From NCBI GenBank assembly GCA_021234155.1, contig JAJEKV010000045.1, positions 3,951,206 to 4,015,205 of the forward strand: a stretch of DNA of 64,000 nt, given 5' to 3'. The stretch comes from Isoetes taiwanensis. Lineage: Eukaryota; Streptophyta; Lycopodiopsida; Isoetales; Isoetaceae. Position numbers and translations under genes: made by a program. Numbering within the stretch: position 1 is the stretch's first letter; each line of letters begins with the position of its first letter. The notes under the pieces are model-generated. The model worked only from the letters and a program-made list of their open reading frames with translations, had not been told where the DNA came from and made no database searches. Shown one piece after another: positions 1-10,609 of this stretch.

Positions 1-3000
1 ACCAATTTCCACCGTGTGCCTATGCCCTATCCTCTATCTAAGACCATTTCATTGATTCCAGTCAAAGGCTTGTTTAAATACAAAACAGTAGACGAACCTG
101 CTAATCTTTTCCAAGAAGCTTTGAATCGGTAGTACATCATTCTTATGGCAATTGTGCAAGTTAGTGAGTGGGTGCAACATCTTAGCAAAAATCATTTGCA
201 AATTACCTGTTCTCACCAATGTTTTGTGACCACAGTAAAATGTGCAAAGCCGCAACTCCATAAGATCTAGCTTATCATCATCAAGTTGTAGCATCAGTGC
301 AGTCTCAGTCAAACCAATCGTCTCCAAGAGAGTTTCTGATTCATCTGAAAATCATTGGTAAGACCTTATCATCCTTAAGTTGTAGATCACTGCAGTCAAA
401 CCAATTGCTCCAAGAAAGGTTTCCATTTATCTGAAAATGATTGGTAAGATATGATTAGATGTCCATCCTACTGAGCACAAGGAGAGAAGCACACAAGGAA
501 GATGATTCTATTAAGGGAACACAAAACAAAATCAGCTTCTGCCTAGGAAGGTTATCTATACGCCATGATGTCCATTTTCAGCATATCCTGTAATTAGAGC
601 ATTCTATGAACTGCAGATCGAACTGGCAGATTTCAACAATTTCTGCAATCAGGATAAACATCTCGAGGTGGCATATTATCAAACATTGACTAGATGACTG
701 CCTCGTGATCACATGCTATTTCATTTAGACTGTCAGTACAACAACATGAATGTAAATTCTGTCTTATATCTGCTTCTTGCCTCTTTAAAAATAATTGCCA
801 CTTTAAGAATAACTCAAAAACTAAAACAACGTCCTGCACATCCTTCAGAAAATTGCAGTCCAGGAGATTGCAGCTACTCTAATATCTCTTTATTTCATGC
901 TCTATGGCCCACATGCATTTGAGATGCTCAGAAATGTGCCTTCTCTGGCAGCATGCCTTCAAAACCATTTCCCCAAAACAATCTAAAGCAAGGTCCGGTT
1001 TCATGACACTTGGCATTATACTCCATGTTAGAACATTGTATGCTTCCTTCATGCTCCCACACTTAGCCGCATAACATTTTGCAATGCCATGTTAGTATGT
1101 GATCCTCTGCTAATCAGCAGGTCATGAATAAGCTTACATAACATTATATTGTTGTTTGCCTTTTATAGCGAGCTCGCAAGGCCTAAAGATTCTGATAAAG
1201 ATTATTGATGGTTATTTACTAGTCATCGGGTGAAAATTTGCTTGATCTCGAAAAAATTTTGAGTACCAGTGTTGGATGAAAGGGCTCCAAAGAATAGACC
1301 TAAATGAAGTGCTTGTTAAAGATCAGGTCCAATTCGTTCATAAATTAGTAATCTTACTTCCTTGTCTCATATGGCATGGGTTTGAGAGGAAATTCTCTTT
1401 CTGGCCCTATCTAATTCTTTACTGTTCTACTCAGAAATGCTCCCAGCATACCACTATAATAATGCTGTGAAGATACAGATTTTCATCTCATGAAATCCTT
1501 CTAATACAAGTATGCTGCATGAAAGACCTTCTAATACAACTGTGCACAAAGTATGCTGGTTTATGCATGCTCGATAAAGACAGCACAAGGAAAAATCCAC
1601 CATGTTGAGGTATAGGAGCAACAGACAACAACACGGCCTTTCACTTCCTCTACCAAGGACAAATCCAAAAAGTAAGTGCAACTATATGTTTAGTTGATGC
1701 TTTTGATAGTGTGGACCTAGTACTTGGCCGAGATAATTTCTGAAATCAATTCACTAAACACAAGGATACATTCATCTCTAATCTGTAACTTTATGTCTCA
1801 AGTTGTTCAAGCATTACTGCAGGCAAGGATTTCGTTTCTACTAAGCCAAAAACAATTACAATTCCCTGACTTGCTGTATTTTCTTTTCTTTTCGAACATG
1901 AGGTTGCATGGAGAAAAAATGACAGATTAGATGATCATCGAAAACAGAAATTGGATCAAGCATTTTGCAGATACTTGAGGCTATGCTCTGCACTATTGCT
2001 CGCATGTTTTGTTGCCATCTTCCGTTTGTTTATACAAAGCTCCCCTAATGTTTCAGCAGATTGAGCAGAAAGAGAACAATAAACTAAACTAAACTTGCAT
2101 ATAGACTGTAAAGGACACGATAACAATTAAATGAAGAAGTACCTCTGTCTAATGTCTTTAAAGAAAATGTGGTCCAGAGAGAAACGATCTCCACTTTTTT
2201 CTGGGCTCTGTCACGAACCTATGGTCGTCACAGGCTTTGATTTTCTTCATAACACTCCATTGTAGGAAACCCGTGAGGTAGCAGAGATTTATGCAGATGC
2301 ACAGACTTCAGTATCATCCTGCGCAAGCACGTTCGACCTATAACCAATGCAAACCCTATTTCTTGGCCGAGATATTATGCTGATAAATTGTTTGGGCAGA
2401 CTAATTTTCAAAGATATTTGAGCTACAGAGATTAAAAATAGGCAGGAAGGCCTACATAATGGACTCACTCACATTTCGGAAAGCAAGTTGGAAAAAGTGA
2501 AGAAAAGTTTTAATGGTGTTCGTGTTATTCGCTGTTGCTTGTGCTGCCCGAGATGTTGCAGACAAAGGCGTTGGAGACTCCATTATAAAGGCTAGAAAGA
2601 AAACATCGAAATTCTTTTTTCATCCTTTACCTTGGTTGCCTCTTGGTTACGCCCTCCATGGTTACATCCTCAACAACCTACATATCCTCATCCTTTTGTC
2701 CCGATCCCAACATTGGAGTATTCCTCCCCTCCTCCACCCCTTGTGTACGCATCGCCTTCGCCTCCACCGTATGTTTATCAATTTCCGCCTCCGCCACCTT
2801 TAGTGTACAAGTCTCCTCCTCCTTTAGTGTACAAGTCTCCTCCTCCGCCTTATGTTTACCCTTCACCACCTCCCCCATCCCCCTCGCCTTATGTCTACCC
2901 ATCGCCGCCTCCTCCATCTCCATCACCACCTCCTCCTTATGTCTATAAATCTCCCCCTCCTCCATCACCTTCACCACCACCTCCTTATGCCTATAAATCG

Positions 3001-3264
3001 CCCCCTCCTCCATCACCTTCACCACCACCTCCTTATGTCTATAAATCGCCCCTCCTCCATCACCTTCACCACCACCTCTTTTATGCCTATAAATCGCCCC
3101 CTCCCTCCATCACCTTCACCACCACCTCCTTATGTCTATAATCAGCCCCTCCTCCGGCACCCTTGCCGCCACCACCTTATATCTACAAATCCCCCCCTTC
3201 TCCTCCACCTCCATATGTTTACCTATCTCCACCTCCTCCATCACCCTCCCCATTGCGTATTGAA
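1..3264. repeat. Segmental duplication, copy A (direct repeat of 23253-27200)
   Basis: From the first base, this stretch matches the region starting at 23253 almost base for base, with small indels and scattered substitutions. The match runs through the non-coding upstream part into the extensin gene. It stops inside the proline repeats near 3264, where unrelated sequence begins. The left edge lies outside the window. About 2.5 kb upstream of the extensin (1-2512) has no ORF I can support; the short ORFs there have no recognisable motif and shift between the two copies. Confidence 0.93.
2513..3264 (+). pseudogene. Extensin-like Ser-Pro4 cell-wall protein, copy A, broken
   Basis: The translation shows a short hydrophobic N-terminus (MVFVLFAVACAARDV) and then SPPPP blocks alternating with YVYKSP. 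These are extensin hallmarks: Ser-Pro4 is a hydroxylation and arabinosylation site, and YVYK is the Tyr cross-linking motif in secreted wall glycoproteins. Compared with copy B, the segment carrying the original ATG (MKRLNAL) is replaced by a stretch about 16 nt shorter. A C is missing near 2640, which shifts the frame within the mature N-terminus. Another C is missing in a poly-C run near 3048, which turns the repeat into a Leu/His-rich frame. The gene then breaks off at about 3264 in unrelated DNA. It is most likely a non-functional duplicate. Homopolymer sequencing error could explain individual shifts but not the lost start or the truncation. Confidence 0.85.
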
Positions 3265-3485
3265 ATGATAATATGCTGGTACTGACTTGTTTGCTTTGTT
3301 AGTGGGCTTCGGCCCCTAAGCATACTAGGCATCCCTCTTGTGGGATACCTAGTATGCTTGGATGAGCGTCGGAACTTATACTGGGGTTCGACTCCCCAGG
3401 CTCATTGTTTGTTTGGTCAGACTTTCAAATTTCGGCCACATTGGCTGATAGGGGTAAGTCAAATATAGGGGATTTGATCCTATCT
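3265..3485. other. Hairpin and tRNA-like T-arm between extensin A and the LINE
   Basis: A near-perfect hairpin lies at 3318-3359, with 18-base arms, one mismatch and a 6-base loop. It is followed at 3382-3398 by a perfect T-arm-like stem-loop: TGGGG, loop TTCGACT, CCCCA. The T-loop matches the pol III B-box consensus. I could not fold a complete tRNA around it, so a tRNA-derived SINE or tRNA relic is more likely than a working tRNA. No ORF is supported here. Confidence 0.4.
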
Positions 3486-3497
3486 TGACTTCCATTT
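3486..3497. repeat. LINE target-site duplication, left copy
   Basis: TGACTTCCATTT lies directly before the LINE tail and is repeated exactly at 20594-20605 beyond the LINE 5' end. Confidence 0.85.
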
Positions 3498-3550
3498 TAT
3501 TTTATTTTGAAGGAACGAGATGATTTTTTCATTAATTAAGGAAAAACGTA

Positions 3551-3830
3551 CAAAATCTTGTTAAGCCCCATAAAAGGCTTAACAAAGAAAACTTTTGAGA
3601 TAAGCTGATAAGATAGTTATCAGCACAGAAATTTATAATAGTAGCCAACCAAAAAACTTGAAGGTATAGAAGAACTACAAAATCTTGTTAAGCCCCATAA
3701 AAGGCTTAACAAAGAAAACTTGGCTTAACAAAGAAAACTTTTGAGATAAGCTGATAAGATAGTTATCAGCACAGAAATTTATAATAGTAGCCAACCAAAA
3801 AACTTGAAGGTATAGAAGTTCTTCACAGCA
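3551..3830 (-). repeat. Tandem duplication in the LINE 3' UTR
   Basis: A unit of roughly 125 bp running from ACAAAATCTTGTTAAGCC to GAAGGTATAGAAG occurs twice in direct orientation, at about 3551-3670 and 3677-3821. The second copy has a small internal repeat of GGCTTAACAAAGAAAACTT. The duplication lies between the extra 3' ORF and the tail. It may be family-wide or private to this copy. Confidence 0.85.
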
Positions 3831-3982
3831 ACAGTTGAATCAGAAAAAGTAGACACTTCTGCAAAAATTCCAGGTGAAAGACCCGAACATCTGGCTTGAA
3901 ACAAGAAGATGAGATTCTTCCATATACATCCTTTTTGTTGTCATTACTAAAAAACCTGTATACACAAACAGAATTACTGCAA

Positions 3983-4531
3983 TCATAAAGAGGCGATGCT
4001 ACTAATTTTGTCCAGGATCATTGTGGATGGAATGGTAGGAATTTTGCAAGCATTTGGGTCATCAGATTGGAATAAGATATTGAAACGGGTGGTGAATTTG
4101 CAAGTTGTGCCATGAGTGTATGAGACTTCCTTCCACAACTGATCTCTGATCAATCTATAATAATCTTGATGTACCATGAGCAGAATAAGAGTACCATAAC
4201 TATCAGCTAGCATCATGTGTGTATAGTATAGTTCTCTATACCTCAAGAATTGCCTTTCTGTAAATTCATGATGATGTTTTTCGATAAACCAGAACATGTA
4301 AACTGTTTGCATCACTTCTCTTGAGAAGATTGAAGCCCATAACCTTTCTGTTTTTCTCCTAACCTCCTCATCATCTGCTATCTGCTTAACTGTCTAGTGA
4401 TTATGTGGAGGGTAACAGACCTGATGCTCATGTATTCTCTGATCACCATATCTTGCCACTTCATTTCTCAAAGAAGCACCGTCTTTAGTGACAAAGTATC
4501 TGTTTGTGTGAGGACCTCTACATAGCTCCAT
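3983..4531 (-). pseudogene. Accessory 3' ORF of the LINE, unknown function
   Basis: Reading from the ATG at 4531 to the stop at 3983 gives about 182 codons in one frame, interrupted once by a TAG at about 4394-4396. The product is rich in charged and aromatic residues, with a segment MFWFIEKHHHEF followed by RQFLRYRELYYTHMMLADSY. I see no signal peptide, zinc motif or known fold. It starts just after the ORF2 stop (4552) and lies wholly inside the LINE, so it is either a third ORF or a C-terminal extension of ORF2 separated by a frameshift. Standard plant L1 elements end soon after zf-RVT, so this extra length is unusual. Function is unknown. Confidence 0.5.
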
Positions 4532-4551
4532 ATATCCTATGCAAAAAGAAC

Positions 4552-7500
4552 TCAATTAGTATTTCTGAAAGTGAGTCTTGAAATGAATAATTGATGATAC
4601 CCCACAAATTCACCAATTTGATCCCAACACCTGTCATAATTGTCAGCAAATAATTTCCTATGTGCAGTAGCACAAAGCTCAATATCATATTTAATATGCA
4701 ATTTGATCCAAGTGTTAGAAAACCTTTTTTTACCATACAAGCATCTGTTTCTGGATTTCCAAATATTCCAAAGACACAAATAGACAATAGTATTCTTGTA
4801 AGTATCCTCCCCTTGCAAGAATTTAATGATTGAAGATCTATCAAAGTTGCCAAAGTATCTACTAATCCAAGACCATAAAGGATCCAACTTAGAGCAGAAG
4901 AAGATGTGTTCCAAATCCTCAACATTATTGCAATTTAGAGGACAGTTAGCTGACACATTAGGATTCCTGCTGTTAATAACCTGAAGACAAGGAACACTTT
5001 TGTTTGCAATCAGCCAATGCAGCATAAGAATTCCAAACATTTTTAATAATGGATTTAGTAGCAGCAGAATCAATTCCCCAGACAATGGAAGATTTGGGAG
5101 GATGAGGACACTGATCCAAGAAATTATAGATATCCTTTACCTTATAGCAATTTTTTTATTTAAACTCCAATCCGGTTTGCTTTGAAAGGTCCGATTAATA
5201 GTGGAATTTCCAACAATATTCCACGATGTGTTTGTATATCTTCTTATCGGTATGAGATCCCCTAATTCTCATTTTGAGATTGACCGGGTAACCCCACTGT
5301 TATTATGCCAAAGATCACCCTGGGTTTATGATGCCATGAGAACTCCATTTCTTGTATATCTGAGGATGTTTTAAAGCAAGAACATGATTTGGATGATCCA
5401 TAAAAGTAGGTGACCAAAATATAGACATAGCAGAATGAAAACTTGTATCCTGATCATATTTGAATGCCAGAAAAATATTGTTCCAAGCCTTTACAATATT
5501 TCTCATGAGAGGAGACATGTTGGATGCCAAAGAGACTTCACAAAAAGCAGAATTAGGCAATTCATGAGAGATTGAAGGATGTCCCAGAGGAGAACTCTCC
5601 ATTAGCCAATATCTGATAAATTTGGAGGCCACACTATCAGAACCACTAAGGGCTTTCCAGACAAACTTACCAGCAAGAGCTTGAGCTTGTTTAAGAATAT
5701 TTTTACATGCCAGACCACCATCCTTTTTCCTCCTAGTAATTGTGTTCCAATTGACCAAATTATTCCCATTCCAAATGAAATTCCTTATGATCTTCTCTAT
5801 CTGCTTGTAAACGCAGGCAGGAGCCACTAGAGCAGTGGAGAAATATATATGAGAACTGGTGAGAACTTGATTAGCAATTACCACTCGACCCGCCAAGGAT
5901 AAAGAATTTTTATACATATGAAATTTAGCTCTTATCTTTTCAATAATGGGGGACCACAGACCAGAGAGATTAGAGTTTAGAGATAATGGCATACCCAAGA
6001 GTTTGGTGACTTCAGAGGTTTTAATTACTTTAATCCCAGGCACATTTATATCATTGTCACCAATAATAACACATTTGGATAAATTTAGATCCACTCCTGA
6101 GGCTGCACTAAACTGATTCAAGATATCCATGAAGAAGTTAATATTATCAGCTTCATTTTCCAAAAAGGAGAAAGTATCATCATACTGGTGAATGCAAATA
6201 GAGTCAGAAGATTTTGGAAGCCTTAGACCAGAGAGATTTCCAGTTCTTTGATGGTATTGGACAGCTTTAGTTAGCAACTCAGCCACCACAATGAATAAAT
6301 AAGGAGCCAATGGACAACCTTGTCTGACCCCCCTTTCAAGAGGGAAGAAAGAACTTGGAGAACCATTAATTAGAATAGCTGAACTTGATCTAAGATTCAA
6401 TTCCATGATAAGCTGGATAACCTTTTCATGAAACCCAAGCTTTTTCATAGCATATTCAATAAAATCCCACCTAATATTGTCAAAGGCTCTTTTGAAATCT
6501 AATTTAAGGAGAACACAGTTTTGATTCGAGATTTTATTCCAATGCAACCCTTCCATAGCAGCAATATAGTTTTCAAGAATAAATCTATTAGGAAGAAAAG
6601 CACTCTGATTTCCACTGATACAATTCTGCAAATAATCCTTGATTCTTGAGGCAATAATTTTGGCACAAATCTTATAGGTGGTATTAGTTAAAGAGACTGG
6701 TCTCCAGTCAGAAAACCCAGAAGGCTTGTCAACTTTAGGAATAAGAGATATAAATCCACTAGCAATAGAAGGATGAAGATGCTTAGCTTCCCAAAAACCT
6801 CTTATGAAATACATGAAGTCACTCTAGATTAAATCCCAGAATTCTAAAACAAATTCTGGAGGAAATCCATCTGGACCAGGATATTTACCATGTTTAAAGC
6901 TCTTGAGAATGGAGAAAACCTCATCAGGACATGGCACATTTGAAAGAGTAATATCCATATGATAATGATCATTTGGAATAATGGAATCAATCAAATCAGT
7001 GAATTTTTTTGCCTGATTGTCCACAGAAATATCAGAAGTGATGTTTTTTGAGAACAGACCAGAATATTTAGAGTGGAAATATTTAGAAATATCAGGGGGA
7101 TCATTCAAAACAATTCCAGAGTCATTTGTAATTTCATTGATTGAGCTCTTAACCTGCCTTGCCTTGGCAGCTCTAAAGAAAAATTTCGTGCTGCCAGAGT
7201 CCATGTCATTTGTGTATTTAATTTTAGATCTAATAGCAGCACCTTTGGCCTCAAATTCCTCAATAATCCTAATCTTTCTTTCAAGATTTTCCTCTTGGAG
7301 ATGTAAAGAAGAATTGAAAGGATCATCATTTAAAGCCAATCTAATATCTCTCATATGCTGAAGAAGGATATTCTTTTCTTTGACTTTGTCAGATTTTAAC
7401 TTTTTGGACCATTCCTTAATCCAAGACTCGGAAGCCTTAAGATTTGAATAAAAACCCTTCATAGACATGATCTCATTTACTCTAGGAAGGTTTGAGTAAA

Positions 7501-8243
7501 ATTCCCTGAATTCCTGACAGAATAAGCTATTTTGAAGCATGCTGGAATTAAACTTGTATGGAATGTTTCCAGATCTTGGAATAGAGATCTGATGGTAAGT
7601 GCAAAGGAATTGGGGTTGATGATCAGAGATGGCAGTAGATTCATCACTGAAGACATAAGCATTGTCCCAGAAATTGGAGCTAGAGATGTTTAAATAGAAT
7701 CTGTCCAGAGCACAGAAAACTCTGGCATTCCCTTTTCTCTTGTTAAACCAGGTGAATTTAGCAGAAGAGGAAGGGATCATAAGCAAAGAATTATCATCAA
7801 TAAGATCATTCCAATGAGTTTTTTCCAATCTAGACATGTTGATCTTATTGCCTAACTTTTGATCCCAACATGGAGTGTTGTTGAAATCCCCAGCCAGGAT
7901 CCAATCATTAATATTTTGAGCCTTCATCCAATGATTAATATCTAACCAAAGAAGCTCTCTCTCTTTTGGATTGGTTGAGGAATAGATATTGATGAGACCA
8001 AAGGATTTATTCATGATATTGAAAGTTCAGTGTTAAGATCTTTCCAAATCATACAGGTACCTCCAGAGGTTCCTTCAGCCTCCATCCAGATAGAGGAGCT
8101 TCCAGGGATTATCCAATCCCCAAGATTTGCACATTCAAATTTTTGCAACTTAAGTTCTTGCAAAAGGATGATGTCAGCCTTGTAGGATTTAATTTGGGAA
8201 ATAACTCTCCTTCTTTCCTAAGATTCTAAGAGAGAATCTTCAT
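4552..8243 (-). pseudogene. LINE ORF2: APE endonuclease, reverse transcriptase, zf-RVT
   Basis: The inferred start is the ATG at 8243 (MKILS), which is followed by a TAG where a Trp is expected and by a frameshift near 8215. The endonuclease region reads ILLQELKLQKF, then AGDFNNTPCWD at about 7890 and SDHQP at about 7610, the usual APE motifs. RT follows: SLIPKVDKPSGFSDWRPVSL, NQSAFLPNRFI, LKLDFKRAFDNIRW, GVRQGCPLAPYLF. The active-site strand reads IHQYDDTFSF where the family normally has an Ala before the DD pair. The zf-RVT module with CPLNC...LEHIFFC lies at about 4850-4930. A TAG at 6821-6823 (between LEFWDLI and SDFMYF) replaces a probable Trp, and there is a further frameshift between 5315 and 5085. 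The length fits an L1 ORF2 of about 1240 residues. It is inactive as it stands. Confidence 0.9.
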
Positions 8244-8281
8244 ATCAAAGGATAATTAAATTAAAGGATAAGAAGAGAATA

Positions 8282-9307
8282 CTATCTATGTTTTGACTTG
8301 GTTTTCCCTCTTCTATCTTTCTTATTTTTACTTTTGGTATTATTGGCAGGTGCACTGAAATTAGCAGACAACATAGCTTTTTTTCCCCCCTTTGGTTTAA
8401 TTGACTCTCTCTTATCATTGTTAACTAAAGATGAAGAGTTTAGATAGTACTCAAGATCCCAATTGCTATCATTCCCTTTAGAACACAAATTTTCTTTGTC
8501 ACTATCTATTTCATCAGAAGATATCCCCCCAGGAATAAATTCGAACAATTTATTAATAGTCTTATTAGCAGTAGCAATATTAGTCAATTTATTATTGCAA
8601 AGACTATTATTAAATTGAGATTTAATTGGTTCAAGAACTTGCCTGGAAGGAGTCTCTTCTTGCTCAGTACTCTGTGAATCAGCAAATTGAGGAGTCTCTG
8701 GGACAAACTCAATGTCACAATTTTCATACATATTAAGTTCCTGAGATGACCTATCTGCCCATTTAGAACCTTGCTATTGAGTCTGTTGAATCTGTTTTTC
8801 CTTATCCAAACTTATTCCTTCCTGACTTGACTGCTGGAGAAGACTCATGGCATTAGCATTGAAATCCAAGGAAGCCAGCTGATCTGCTATTTTGTCAGAG
8901 ATGAAAGGCTGTTGTTCATGGCAAGGTATAGTATCTTCAGGAGAGGAAAGGTTAATGAGGTCCAGAAAATTCACCATTTTTGGAATAGGTGTATCTAATT
9001 CCAATAAATTAGGTGGTGGCTGAAATGGAGGTTTAGGCAAATGGGCAGAAGGATTTTCTAAATCCTCATTTTCTAATTGCAGATAATTCCATCCGGCCTC
9101 GCATGAGAATTAGTAAAAACAAAGAAATTGGTTAGAACATTGAATTACCTCATCAGTATCTTGCTTGTTTGATTTATCATCAGAAGATTCCCCCGAATTT
9201 TCCTTTGTATCATTAATGCCATATGTTGTTGAGGGAACCCTTTTAGAAGTCTCAGCAGTATCCTTATTTTTGTTGATGTACTGTGGTGCTTTAGAGATAA
9301 CACCAGT
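8282..9307 (-). pseudogene. LINE ORF1, C-terminal part
   Basis: Three overlapping open stretches (9307-9110, 9040-8774, 8731-8282) translate to a hydrophilic Ser/Asn/Lys/Asp-rich sequence with an Arg/Lys-rich end (KSKNKKDRRGKTKSKHR). This is typical of the poorly conserved C-terminal half of plant L1 ORF1 RNA-binding proteins. The stretch continues the ORF1 region left by the transposon at 18435; the two parts were joined before the insertion. Internal stops near 8770 and 9105 show decay. No catalytic motif is expected or seen. Confidence 0.65.
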
Positions 9308-9311
9308 TTGT

Positions 9312-9342
9312 AACAAGGTGACGGTGCAAACGCACTAATGAC
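9312..9342 (+). repeat. Left terminal inverted repeat of the DNA transposon
   Basis: These 31 bases are the exact reverse complement of 18400-18430. The 11-base segment GTGCAAACGCA inside it pairs with TGCGTTTGCAC just inside the TIR, giving a subterminal hairpin with a 9-base loop. This may be part of the transposase binding site (inference). Confidence 0.93.
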
Positions 9343-10609
9343 TTGCGTTTGCACTAATAAAAAGCATCTTTCAAAGATTCCCTAAGATACCCTTAAATTC
9401 AGCCACTTTTGGGGGTCAATTAAAAAATGACCCTAAATTTATTTAATTCGGTAGCCATCTTAGGGGTCAAAATTACCAAAAAATTGGCATCTTATTAATT
9501 TGACATCCCCATTTTAGGTATAAAAATAATAATTTAATTTAATTGTTTTAGGTACACATTCAGAAAGTCGCAAAATGAAACAACGAGCAAATTCTTGACA
9601 AATTTTAAAGACAGAAACCATAAAATGGAGCCGTATACATTTTTATTGTGAAGGAGCAAAGACACATGCTATCGCCAAGATAGGCAAGGCACAAAAATAG
9701 TTGCTACAAAAGATACAAAATTGCAAAATGCTATGCGCCGCATAGCATGGATCCTAAGTTTGAAAGACTTACATTGTACAAACTAGTCATGTACAGCTGT
9801 ACAAATATTCAAATTACACGAGTAGCTTACGCCCTTTAAGAAGAGCAGGTATTGGAATGTCGTCATTGACTCATCAATGCCTTCAACCTGGTGATCACTC
9901 TCCTCATTGACACTCTCCTCAAGACGCTTTGATGTGGTGGAAGAGCTAACATTTAACGCTTATCCTCATCTTGTTCAAACCGTCCCTCGCTATCCTCGCA
10001 GAAAAGACTTCAACAAGTTTTTGTTGTTCTCGCGAAGTCATTTATCAACCTTTAAAGTAAAATCGTAAGCCAAGACTTGAGTTTCAGCCAGTCCAGATTG
10101 TCTAGGTGATTCTTATTTCAAGCTTTTCCGTCCTTTCTTAAAAGGAATTATCACAGGATCATACCGACCAACAAATGGATCTCAGATCCTTAGTGGCATA
10201 CCGGTGAACTTTTATCATCGAGGGTAGGTTGTCTTTATAAACAATGTCTTTAACCCTTGCAATCCAAAAGGACGTTCTTCGTCATCGTCGGGTTGAAGGT
10301 ACATCCACTAGCATTCCTTTCGCGCAGATCCGCAAGTTTCTCCGAGTTTGACCTTCCTTTTTCTTGAGTGCACGCCGAGATCCTGTGTACATTGCACGAT
10401 CAACGTGCTCCTTGTTGATAAGTATTATTGTAATGATTCTTCGCAATTCCTTGGGCATCCTCGCCAGGGAGGAGAGGTTTGGCTACTAGGCCAACGAAAA
10501 GGAATCTCCAAAGTGATGCTGTTTAAGGACATGGTCACGTGTTTCATGGTTTCAAAGAAATTTTCCCACCAGCCCTTTTCTTCCTCATTAAAGTACTTAA
10601 AACACGAGC
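9343..10609. other. Left subterminal region of the transposon, no supported gene
   Basis: This AT-rich stretch lies between the left TIR and the end of the transposase-like gene. It contains a variant of the internal palindrome (CTATGCGCCGCATAG) at about 9731. From about 9840 there is a moderately GC-richer part that could be the last exon or 3' UTR of the minus-strand gene. I cannot support any ORF in it. Confidence 0.5.

Noticed and set aside
2852-3268. His/Leu-rich plus-strand ORF in extensin A
   Set aside because: It is the +1 frame of the SPPPP repeats, not a separate gene.
3382-3398. Functional tRNA gene
   Set aside because: Only the T-arm is good; no matching acceptor, D and anticodon arms could be folded around it.
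7017-7361. Plus-strand ORF of 114 codons within the LINE
   Set aside because: It is antisense to the well-supported ORF2 frame and has no motif.
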